This document shows positions 22,101-32,390 of a DNA stretch of 64,000 nucleotides, piece after piece. The translations under genes and the position numbers were made by a program. The notes beneath the pieces are model-generated. The model saw nothing but the letters and a program-made list of their open reading frames with translations, was not told where the DNA came from and searched no databases. The stretch is from Citrus sinensis. Lineage: Eukaryota; Streptophyta; Magnoliopsida; Sapindales; Rutaceae. The stretch is taken from positions 9,794,501 through 9,858,500 of the forward strand of contig NC_068557.1 of assembly GCF_022201045.2 (NCBI RefSeq), given 5' to 3'. How positions within the stretch are numbered: the first letter of the stretch is position 1; the number at the start of each line of letters is the position of its first letter.

Positions 22101-25100
22101 TCCTTAAAACTGCATGGAGCAAAAGGTAAAATGTCACATATTTTCCATTAACGTTCTATGTACTCCTAACTTAACAACATAAGTAGCTACGACATGATTC
22201 ATTGTAAATACAGGAGATCAATAGTTTAGTAATCATTTTATGCACCTGCCTTTTAAGACTCCCACCGTCCACGTCTACCATGGAAGACTCAAATCCAAAA
22301 ACTGGCTTAGAGAACTCAACTATCACTTTGATGTTCGGATCTTTTGTAATGCTCGGTGAGCTGGTACTCAGCCCTACCCCAGGTTTAGTGGAATCTTAGA
22401 GGAAAATCCATCATTTAGCTCCATGGTAAGCGACAAAAAAGGAATTACAGGAACTGTTCTGAAGAGGGAAAAGTGCTGACTAGCATACCATAGAGGAATA
22501 TAAGCGAGGGAACAGGTGAGACAGGGGTTCCTGTTATGCCTAAAAGAAAGCTCGCTTGTAATGCAAGTGTGATAATTTCAGTTTGTGGTATATCTTTGAG
22601 CTACAAAACGAAAAGAATTTGTATTACATTATTCATTTGACTCAGAGAAAGTGGCACCCATAATAAAAATTACGCGTGTGTATATAAATATAAAAATGTT
22701 TCAATCTAAAATTTTAAAGTACGGTAAAGTCTTAAAAAACACATAAATCCTGCGTTTTAAGCGCTTTAAATTTTAAGACTTCAAAACTTTACGGTTTTAA
22801 ATCTTTTCCGGACTTTTTTCTGCATTTTAAGATCCCAAATCAAAAAACTACCATATATATATATATATATATATAAGAAAATAATAATAATTAGCGCTTA
22901 CTTTAAATACAAACCGGCGATTCACCCGCCTCCTACCGTGAACAGCTATCAAGTTACCAGAATTCAATCGAAAAATATCTAGGATCTGTTCTGTTGAATT
23001 CATGATGGGAATGCTGAAGTCCAAGAAAATTTTCACGTCCTCCAATTTATTAGAGGCAAGGACAGTTCTAGAGACACCATTGAATTCCAACTCGTATGCT
23101 GGAATGGACACCCATAAATCAACCAGCACGGGTCTTCTATCTATGTCAAAGATTCAGGCAAGAGTAATAGAATTAACCAAATGAAATATGATTTAATTAG
23201 GGGTGTTGTGGTTTGGATTTCAAGGATTCGTCGTAAATTCATATATGATCCACTATTTTATATATTATAAATTTTTAATTCAATTTAATCTAATTTTTGA
23301 ATTGTTAAAATTTAATCCAAATTTAATTTATGGATGGGATATAAATTTGACCCATTTCATATTCAATTCACTAGTTTACATATTCAATTCACTAGTTTAC
23401 AGGTTGGTTTAAAGATTAAAGTTTTTTTAATTCTATCTAATCCACAAACTATTAAATAAAGCAAATTTAATATGAAATAATTTTACTATCGATTAAATTC
23501 AAAATTAAATAAGATTAAAATAAATTAATTGTTTAAATAAAGGTAGAATAATACATTGTTTCAAAATATAACACATCGAATAAGACAAATCTCATTTATT
23601 AAAATCAGCACATGAAAATTAACTAAAATTATAAATTTAAATCTCTACAAAAGTTAAACATCTACAAGTTTTATTTTTTTAATTAAAGAAATAATTTTTA
23701 TTTTTTTGGTTGATTTGCGGATTTTTATAAATTTACAAAAGTAAATCCGTGTTTCGATCCATCGATTGCGAATTTTCAAATTCTCAATCTAATCTAATTT
23801 ACCAATTCAAATATTTGATTTTTACAAATTAATTTTTTACGAATCAAATGATTTGAGCGGATCAGATTTGATTATGAACATCCTAGATTTGATAAACTGA
23901 TTTTGTATTCTCAATAGGTTAAAATGGTGTCCAATGCCTTACCAAAGCGAATGACTATGATGGAACCATTTGTCCTTGTAAAAGCATTCCCTGCTATATC
24001 TGTACAAAACTTATCTGCCATTCCAATTACCACACGCCCATATATACTTCCCGAGGAAAGAATTATATCAAGGCTATATCTGATATTTGGTTCAGTGATT
24101 CGAAGTGAAGATTCCTGTACATGTGCTGGGCCATCTATGATGACCTACGAAGGAAAATAGTTATATTAAAAATAAACATCAGAATTCATGTAATCTTCAT
24201 GCTACACATAAGAACTCTTTCGTAGATACAGAGCATTCTGCTGGCAACTAGCATGATTTATTTTGAAGGGAAAATATCCACAGTTCACTTATTTTTTATA
24301 ACTTTTTTAAAAATACACAATTCCTTCTTTTTTTAGATGGAATCTACCTAAAGTTACATTTTGTTTCACTTTTCCACTTCCGTTTGGAATCCGTTAAGAA
24401 AACTAACGGAAACTTAAAAAAATGATCATTTTACCCCCAAAACGAAAATTACAATTTCACCCTAAAAATGCCAAAAATAATCAGATTTAATAATGAATAT
24501 CATTATTGGTACATTAATGAAGTACAAAAAAATCTTAACTACTAGAGATTATAACTTAATGAATAATAAAACTCTACTTATCTTAAATTCAATTGATGAT
24601 TTGCGAGATTTAACTATTTTTAATACTACTGCTATAATTTAGCATTCTAATTACAGACATATTTAAAAAAAAAAACTTGTATTTGATGGTTGTGGAATTA
24701 ATTTCTTTATTGACCTATGGGAAAAATAATTAGATTTAATCTGATTATTTTTGGTAATTTTTGAGGTGAAATAATAATTTTCGTTTTGAGAGGTAAAATG
24801 GTCATTTTTTTAAGTTTCCGTAAGTTTTCTTAACGGATTCCAAACGGAAGTGGAAAAATAAAATAAAATATAACTTTAGGTGGATTCCAACAAAAAAAAA
24901 ATATATATATGTATTTTTGAAAAAGTTGCAAAAAACGGGTGCACGGTGAATATTTTCCCAATTGTGAAATACTAAGTTATGAGCACAAGAACTACTCACA
25001 TTACAGTTTGACGAGTTCACACATGTGAAACCACCTTTTCCAGTGCAAGCTTCACTGAATTTAATGTCAATTGTTATTTTCTCCGCATTCGTGTAATTCT

Positions 25101-26110
25101 GTTTGCTTAAAATTGTTGCAGTCGGTGGAAGGGTATCTTGTAGAAAAATATGAACACCAACAAGAAGTAAGAACTTAAAACATAAAATTTTAGAATCAAA
25201 ATTCTAAGTCTACATATAGTTCTCTTTCCATGCCCTGAGATTAATCACCTGCTGCATTAACAGACACATTGAAGTTGTTATATGAACCCAGAGAGAGTAA
25301 ACTGGTCACCCAATGGAAAAAAAATGCACTGAGGACAGGTATACTTACCAATGAACCATGAATAAGATGATGAGTTTCTTTCTCCACTGCTGGTTGTCAC
25401 ATTGAGAAGAAAATCATGCTGACCATTTAGTGTTAAGTTTTTCAGCACGACAACATCAGTAGGACAAGGCCTCAAAATTTGGTCATCAAGCTGCACAATT
25501 TAGTTACATATCTGAAGTCAAAGCAGTAGACCTAAACGAAGTGAATATATCTCATAGCAGCCGATCATTACGTTGACATTTGCTGACCAAGGAATTTTTA
25601 GAGGACAATAAAGAACTTGATGGCAATTGTCTCAAAAAAAATTTTAGCTCCGGATTAATAAATAAAACACTGTCCCCAAGGGCATGGTCGGATTGGTAAT
25701 AGCATAAAGTTTGTAGCTGCTCACCACCCGAGTTCAAGGTGAGGAGAAAATAAAAATTATTTGGGTTCATCTTACCCCTTTACCTTTTAAAAAAAAATAA
25801 AAAAATAAAACACTTTAAGATTACCCACATTGCTAAATATTGCAAAATTGAGCATGACAAGAAAAGGGAAAAGTTGAACGATGAAGAGAACTGATACCTG
25901 ATAATGAACAGAACACTCGTTGTTTTGACAAGCATCAGAACCATCGGGCCTTTTAACTGAGAACTGAAAAACAGCAGTAGAGAACCTTGACCGTGCCGGG
26001 GGAGCTCGATCAAAATGAATTAAAACTGTTGAATCAGCCGAGTTTAATGCTCCAACCATCACCATCATTGCAAGGCAACCACTTAGTTTAAGAAACTTGA
26101 ACCACCCCAT
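19176..26110 (-). CDS. Large plant membrane protein with Ig-like ectodomain, 13 exons, unknown function
   Basis: Coding exons (minus order): 25898-26110, 25349-25490, 25000-25136, 23943-24144, 22902-23140, 22489-22600, 22250-22394, 21964-22109, 21571-21743, 21048-21449, 20890-20945, 20562-20764, 19176-20479. All join in frame to about 1157 residues. The start MGWFKFLKLSG opens a signal peptide; an in-frame ATG 24 bp upstream is the alternative. Exons 1-8 form an ectodomain of repeated beta-sandwich-like units with many NxS/T sites and phrases such as IKFSEACTG, IFLDFSIPI and VIVEFSKPVFG, resembling bacterial Ig-like repeats. From exon 9 on there are about nine to ten hydrophobic segments, then a Ser/Pro-rich cytosolic tail (last 170 residues). 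The plan (signal peptide, ectodomain, multipass block, cytosolic tail) recalls polycystin/TRP-like proteins, but I see no diagnostic motif. The donor after 22250 is GC, not GT. Two transposons sit in its introns. Confidence 0.8.
22855..22876. repeat. AT dinucleotide microsatellite
   Basis: A run of about ten AT units inside the intron between exons 5 and 6 of the large membrane-protein gene. Confidence 0.9.
23198..23885. mobile_element. Non-autonomous hAT-type element in an intron
   Basis: The termini are TAGGGGTGTT and AACATCCTA (inverted TAGGATGTT). The flanking 8-mers are GATTTAAT (23190-23197) and GATTTGAT (23886-23893), 7 of 8 identical, which fits a hAT target-site duplication with one later change. 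The interior is AT-rich without a transposase. It lies between coding exons 4 and 5 of the large membrane-protein gene. Confidence 0.75.
24268..24957. mobile_element. Long-TIR Mutator-type non-autonomous element in an intron
   Basis: The two ends are inverted copies of each other for about 190 bp (starting GGGAAAATATCCAC on the left, with its inverted match on the right). They include the phrase CCGTTAAGAAAACTAACGGA. Flanks TATTTTGAA (24259-24267) and AATTGTGAA (24958-24966) match at 7 of 9 positions, as in an aged 9-bp duplication. By eye it is nearly co-linear along its whole length with 44236-44904. It sits between exons 3 and 4 of the large membrane-protein gene. Confidence 0.85.
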
Positions 26111-27565
26111 TGCAGGAACTTGAAAGTACTTCACATTTAAGCAGAAACCAAGAAGATGAACTTTTAATAGCTTTGCTGGGAACCACGAGAAGTGAAGCTT
26201 GAAAGGGTTTGTATCTAGTATTGCTCTTCTCCATGGCTTTTAAGTCCAGCAACTACAAAAAGAGCTAATACCAACTACCGCCACGGCTATTGTTGTTTAT
26301 AGTTGTCAGTGTCATAACTGCTTATTTAAAGTAGTTCACGTCCCTCATTAACCACCACTGGCCAGCTCTAGATCCTTATTATTTATTGTGATGTTTTCTT
26401 GTCTTTAATTATTTATTTATTGTGAAGTCTTGCTGTCGCTGCATTATTGCTCAACTTCTTGCGAAATTTTCCAAACAAGATGAATCCCCAGAGATGATTT
26501 CAGATTTAGGGTTTTGGCATTAAAGACTCGCTGTCAATGCCATGAACAAAGCATCAGACACCAAAATGTGTTAATTTTTTTGCTCCGAATGTAGCGATGA
26601 CAGCAAGTAATTCAGTGTATAAAATGCAAGTTGATATGCCTTTGCCAAGATTATTCAGCAACATGCGGCCCTTACTGCTTAATTTCTTAATTTGTTATTT
26701 ATGACTTTAATTGCTAAATCCCCGGCAACATAATTCTTACGGTTTAGGAAAATTTATTGCTTCCCACGTACTCCAGGGAACAGTCAATTTGATGAGGATT
26801 GAGGAGAGGAGAGAAATGGGAGTCCTGTGCCCTTTTGGTACTAAGGACCATCAGCTTTGAATAAATTTTATAATACATCAAAAATATCATATAAATAATA
26901 CAAAAAACAAATATACTATAACATGTGTATATCAATTTTCCAAAACTATCACGTAAATTTTAATTGTAATAAATGTAATTATACATATTATACGTGCATT
27001 AATTAATTATATTACCCCTAATGTATTCTAAAATTCTTCTCTTTTACATTACCATTCGCCCTGAATCTGTAACAAGTGACAACCATGAAATCAATTTGAT
27101 TATGGGTGAAACAAGCGGTCCTCTCAAGATTCGGTCTCTTTCCCGTGTTTCTATCTTCTAATTTATTACACGGATCTCCATCTGGACATGGCGTTGGTAC
27201 TCGCAAGCTCATCGGAGAAAATAAAACAAGTTAGTTAATAACCACCAATGATATTCATCAACTTAACAAAAGCTTCACGGTCAAATTTGATTAGCTTCCA
27301 GGCCATTTTATCTAAGCGCCAGAGTATGCACAACATTTACTGTAAGTTCTAACTGGCCTACGTACTTTAGCTTTACCAAAACTTTCTCCAGTGTAGCTTT
27401 TCTTGACCAGACATTTACAAAACATGCATATTGGTATTCGGTATGCAGGGTCATGGTAGTTCTCCAACCCAAAACCGGAATGCCAATGTAGAAAAGTGGT
27501 AATTCAACCCTGAAAGCAGATGAACCATTATTATGTACAGGCTTATGTCAAGATGCATGGTATTT
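26111..27565. other. Intergenic: promoter of the membrane-protein gene and 3' region of the YrdC gene
   Basis: 26111-26350 is the probable leader and promoter of the minus-strand gene starting at 26110. 26350-27400 shows no gene. A 64-codon minus frame at 27018-27212 has a gene-like amino acid mix but nothing recognisable. 27400-27565 is the likely 3' untranslated region of the YrdC gene. Confidence 0.5.
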
Positions 27566-30500
27566 TTAGGTAGCCGAAGGGATTAGATCTTCAATTGCTG
27601 TTGAATTAGCATCTTCCTCTTCCATCCAGTATAGTTTAGGTCCCTGAATTCCCCAATTCACAGAGAAAACATAAGTATCAACATATTCCTTAGTATTGTT
27701 TTCCAATAATTCACAGAAGTTGACCCACATAGATCAAATGAAACAATGAATACCTTTCCTTGCCGTATGATTTTTGGAGAAGTCCCAGTCATGTCAACTA
27801 CAGTGGAAGGTTCAGCCACTCTTACACCACCATCAACAACAAAATCAAGGCCCTAAAAGGAGAAAAATACACTATTAAAAGCAAGAACAAGACAGATAGA
27901 CCCCCAGCATTGCATATAAGTTGGTCTTGAGTTAACTATAGTAAATATCCTTGAATAGAAATCTGGTCAATTTTTTATTTGAGAAATACAAATTTCTTCT
28001 CATTAATCAAAACCATACCTCTGGTCCATAGGTATCAGCTATCACAACTGGATCTACCATCCATTCATTATCCTTTAGCCACTTCACACTGGTACAAAAA
28101 TCAAAAGTTCAGTTTAGGATCATAATTATAGCAAAGATACAAAAGCAGCATCTACAGTGTGTTTAACCAGCAAAGTTGTCACTTATGGGAAAGGACTTGT
28201 CTCATCAGAATTGTTTGCATCAGTAACTAAAAGAATGAGAAGAAGGGAGGGAGAAAAATATAAGGTAAACCCGTTTTCCTGTAACTGTTTCTTTTCTTAT
28301 AGCAAAAGTTGGTATTTATAAACCAAACCAACCTTGTGGAGATTAATGGAGCATCCATCTTTTGTAGTATTGCTTGGCATATGGCATCATTAGGGATACG
28401 GACACCCACATGTTTTCTCAAAGAATATTTGGCTGTCGTAGTCCCATATCTTACACACTTTTTAGGCACTTCTTTGCTGGCAGTTAAAATAAAGGTATAC
28501 TGTTCCATAGACACTTTGTCAGGATAAATTCCATCTAAACAGAAGGAGACCAAGGTACCCACAAAAGCACAGTACAAACGACTTTCAATTACAATAGGAT
28601 CATAAATTTGACAAAAGATGTGAAGATAAGAAACTCTGAACAGAGTTAGCCGGGAAACAAAACTGTCCTTGGCCAAAAATTCTTAAGATGATCAATTGAT
28701 AATAGAAATTCATTTTTTTTATACCTTTTTCCCCCTTTAAATATCCACTATGAAGTCTCAATCCATCAACATAATGTTATGATGAAAATATCACAAACAT
28801 TAGAAGCAATGCATGCGAAAAGGCATTGTATGGTGGCTCCTGCTTCAGCCTCCCTTATATTCTCCACATACAATAATGCATAGCTGTTATACAAGCTCAA
28901 CAATGACATTGATGGAGACCTTAGAGTTTGTTGCTAGCCATAACAATGGGTAAAGGAGATATTCTTACAGGCCCAGGTAAGCAATGCTTAACAGCTCGAA
29001 AGATATTTGCATGTCCTTGGCCATCACCACGAGGGAAACCAGTTGTATAGGTGTCTATATCACGGAGAGACCGGCATAAGATACTTAAAGGCTGCAAAAA
29101 TTAGGAGACGGCATCAAAATTGCAAAGGATAGTTAAAAAATTGAATATAAAGGGGATTAGGGCAAACAAATTTCCCTTTTTTTTTATAGGAAACAGAGAA
29201 ACTTTTATAGAATCTTAGAAGGGAATAAATATTACAAAAGTGAACCAGAGGTCCACAAACTAAAACCTTCTCTACAGAGTAGAACACCAAAAGCTATACA
29301 AAACTTTGAAAAAAGAAACTCTTGAAACCTGAGACACAGGAAAATCCAAGCTAACAAAATTAACCCAAAACTTCATCCCAATCAAACAAATTTCTCACAC
29401 TATGCTTTCTGCATCAACCTCCAGATAATGAAAATTGAAAAAATATCTTAACATTCATAAAGGGAGTAGAGATTAAACTAATAAGGTAACGGACGAGAAG
29501 CAATCTTCCTTACCTTAGAAGGTTCTACATTTTTTATCCTGCAATTGGAAAAAATAAGAGAGGTTCACCAAGCAAGATAGAAATGAAGTTTGTACAAGAA
29601 AAACAACATCAATTACCTACGAAGACGTTCAATCGCTGAATGGCTCTTCAAATCGCAAACTATTGCATACCTGAGAACATAGGAACAATTGACATCCTTT
29701 CAGAGTTCAGGGAAAAAAATAAAAAAGGATCACAATTGAATATTTCAATCCAGTAATGTTATTGCACAGTGAAGGGCTGATTTAATATCTTAATTCACAA
29801 CATATTGAAGTCGTGAGGGATGGCAATTCATTATTTTGAACCAAAGAACACAAAAAACCTCCAATCAAGCCAACCAACATAGGGATGTAAACTTGAAGAA
29901 CTACTTTCTTTTATCTCCTTTCCTCTAATACACCCACTAAGCACCGGATAATGTAATTTCTGGTAGGAACCACAATGGTGATGAATTTATAACAGAAGTT
30001 TAAATAATTTCAGGATTCGAAAAAGTCAATTTTCAGTCTTTCTGACGGTGCGCGATCCTCTTTATAAATCAACAACTAGCCTACAAGCTCATCATGATGC
30101 ATGTAACTTGCTCAAAAGTCAAAATAACCCACAATCGCAGCATGCGGAAATATAAATTTACAACTATAGCTTCCCAACCTTCACCAGTGACTACCCTGAT
30201 ATACAAAGTACAATGATATCAAACACAGCTTTAAAGTAACTAACAGAGCGGCTGAGGCAAATGGCAGTGGCATACAGAGTGTCAGTAGGAATGACCCCCA
30301 CAGCTCCTTCTTTCAAAAGTTCAACAACTGGCTCCAATTTCCAACTGTCAGCTCCCGATGGGTCAGCTTCAACATACATCAATCCGCCTTCCTAATATTA
30401 TTATGAAAGAAAAAGCATCATTCAACGCTCAAGTCAATAAAAAGTCATACTGAACTCCTATACAGAACCTATTAATTATGGAACCAGAAATAATTTCATT

Positions 30501-31020
30501 AATTCCGCCCAGTGTTCTGGCTGTAATCATTACCCACACAATAAATCATTACCTTAGTAACAAAAAGTTTTACAAGGATTGTACCATACAGGTGCATGTA
30601 ATAAGGCAGTCTCTACTATTTCTCAGTAGACAGTACAACAACAACACACTAGGGTTTTAGTTTTACACGTTTATTCACTCATGCAAGCAATGACGCACAT
30701 TGCAGTCCGCAAGCTAATTTTTAGACTAATAATGATAATCAATTAATAAAAGAAACTAAAAAGAGAAGAGCGAGAGAGAAGAGAGAGAAGACGACCTTGG
30801 TGAACTGTGGAGCGGAGTATTTAAGGCGCTTAGGGCTTCTTTTAACAGTCATGGCTAAGATTCGGTAACGAGAGGGTTTGGGATTGGGAGAGACGGAGGA
30901 GACTCGGCCTGGGAACGGCGCGGCTCGGCGTGTTGCTGCTTCAAGGAAGTGCGAGTGCGAGTGCGAGTGCGAGCGTAGCAGGAATGCTGTATCGCCACCG
31001 CACAACTTGGCTCCTGCCAT
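27566..31020 (-). CDS. YrdC/Sua5-family threonylcarbamoyl-AMP synthase, organelle-targeted
   Basis: Nine coding exons (minus order): 30796-31020, 30276-30391, 29617-29670, 29514-29538, 28969-29091, 28333-28499, 28019-28088, 27754-27852, 27566-27643. They give 318 residues in frame with GT-AG junctions. The enzyme makes threonylcarbamoyl-AMP from threonine, bicarbonate and ATP, the first step of the t6A37 modification of ANN-decoding tRNAs. Exon 1 is a basic, Ser/Arg-rich leader of about 60 residues, as in a plastid or mitochondrial transit peptide. The YrdC core includes GVIPTDTLYAIVCDL across the exon 2/3 junction, EPSKPLSILCRS, LPGPYTFILTAS, HVGVRIPND and APLIST. It ends with a C-terminal acidic tail. 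Exon 4 is only 25 bp. The leader holds an HSHSHSHS tract from a 6-bp tandem repeat. An internal ATG (MTVKRS, in exon 1) could give a cytosolic form. Confidence 0.92.
30946..30975. repeat. GAGTGC hexanucleotide repeat within exon 1 of the YrdC gene
   Basis: Four to five copies of GAGTGC (plus strand). On the coding strand they give the alternating Ser-His tract of the presumed transit peptide, a likely length-polymorphic site. Confidence 0.85.
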
Positions 31021-31416
31021 TTTCTTCAGCTCAGAGTCTCAACGAAAGAGAGACTGCGAGAAAGAGCGAGCTCCCTTTGCTTTTCAGTTTTTCAGTTTTT
31101 TGTTTTTTGTGCCACGTCACCCTCACCCAGAGATCAACGTGAACCTTCGTGTTCTCTCTTCCTAGTCGCTGGACTCGCCACGCCAGTGTCACTTGTGACT
31201 TGTCAATGCCTAAACGACGTCGCATAGCAAGTTCATTTTTTAATAACTAGAAAAGCTTCCATCATTCATTTTTAATATTTTAAATCGATTAAAAAAAAAC
31301 ACAATTTTCTAGATGAAAATCCATCAAATGCATTTTTCTATTTTATTATTCTTCAAAAATAAATAATTGCATTCAAATGAAATAATAATAATACATAGGT
31401 AAACAATAACCTTTGA
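31021..31416. other. Upstream region of the YrdC gene
   Basis: The first about 200 bp are GC-richer, with gene-like leader composition. Overlapping open frames on both strands here are shadows. No other gene seen. Confidence 0.5.
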
Positions 31417-32022
31417 GTGTGTTTGGTGCATGATATTATAATATATTAAAATAGTGTTTACATTAAATTAATATTAGTATTATGTTTGGAAGAACATAGG
31501 AATGGGTTAAAGTAAATGTGCTAATGCAGAAACTGCCGCATTAGCTAAACCCAACTGTGAGTCGGGTTTAAGTAAAGTCGGGTTTAAGTAATGCAGCAGT
31601 TTACCGCATTAGCTTGTGTTTTTTTTTTTTTTCTTTTCCTTGTTTTGCGTTTGCAGCTTGCTTTTTTTTTTTTTCCTTTGCGTTTGCTTTTTGCTTTTAT
31701 TTTTGTTTATAATAATAATAATAAATAATATAACTTTTTAATTTAATATGATATTATATAATATTTTATTTTATTTTTATATTATAATTTATTAATAAAT
31801 TTATAATATAACATAACTAATAATAAATATTTATATATGAATAAATTTGAATAATATTAATTTAAAATTAATAATAATATAAATATTAATATAATAAAAT
31901 ATATAATTTAAATTAATCATAAAAAAATTAATACAATACAGTGTAGCACCAAGCATTGTACAATATTATTATAATACAGTGCTAATACAATACAACATAA
32001 TACAATACAATGTGCCAAACAC
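31417..32022. mobile_element. Non-autonomous DNA transposon of about 600 bp
   Basis: The left end is GTGTGTTTGGTGCAT and the right end is the inverted match ATGTGCCAAACACAG. The flanks CCTTTGA and CCTTTAA are similar, but the exact boundary and duplication length are uncertain. The right subterminal region is built of repeated TACAATACAATA and similar phrases. The left interior (31522-31616) has two direct copies of AATGCAG...CCGCATTAGC, each with palindromic ends. Superfamily is unclear (hAT-like). Confidence 0.6.
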
Positions 32023-32350
32023 AGCCTTTAAGATTTTAACACTCAATATATTTGACGACGTGAGTCAGTGAGTGGATGGATGCCGAATAAAAAAATGCAG
32101 TCGATGCTTAAAACAAATACAGCTTTTCCGAAATAACTAAGAACATTTCAATGATTTCCATATAACAGATAGATATAGATATAGTAACACTTATTCATAA
32201 CGGTTTACACAGAGAAAATAACTAAAATAATAACTAAAAGGATCGGTACAGGCATACAGCACGGAAAATTCTCAATTCTCCTAGAATCAGACGGCTCAAT
32301 GGGACTGTGTGGATACTGAAATCTCAAAGTGCCTGAGGCACGAACAAAAC

Positions 32351-32390
32351 CATGTTCCTCCCACTTATCGCATGTTCCTCCCACTTATCT
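32351..32390. repeat. 20-bp tandem duplication at the end of the TOM20 gene
   Basis: CATGTTCCTCCCACTTATC occurs at 32351-32369 and again at 32371-32389. The second copy contains the stop codon (TTA on plus at 32385-32387), so the stop region has been duplicated into the 3' untranslated region. Confidence 0.9.

Noticed and set aside
27018-27212. 64-codon minus frame starting MSLRVPTPCPDGDPC
   Set aside because: Gene-like composition, but no conserved motif, no splice partners and no neighbour that would extend it.
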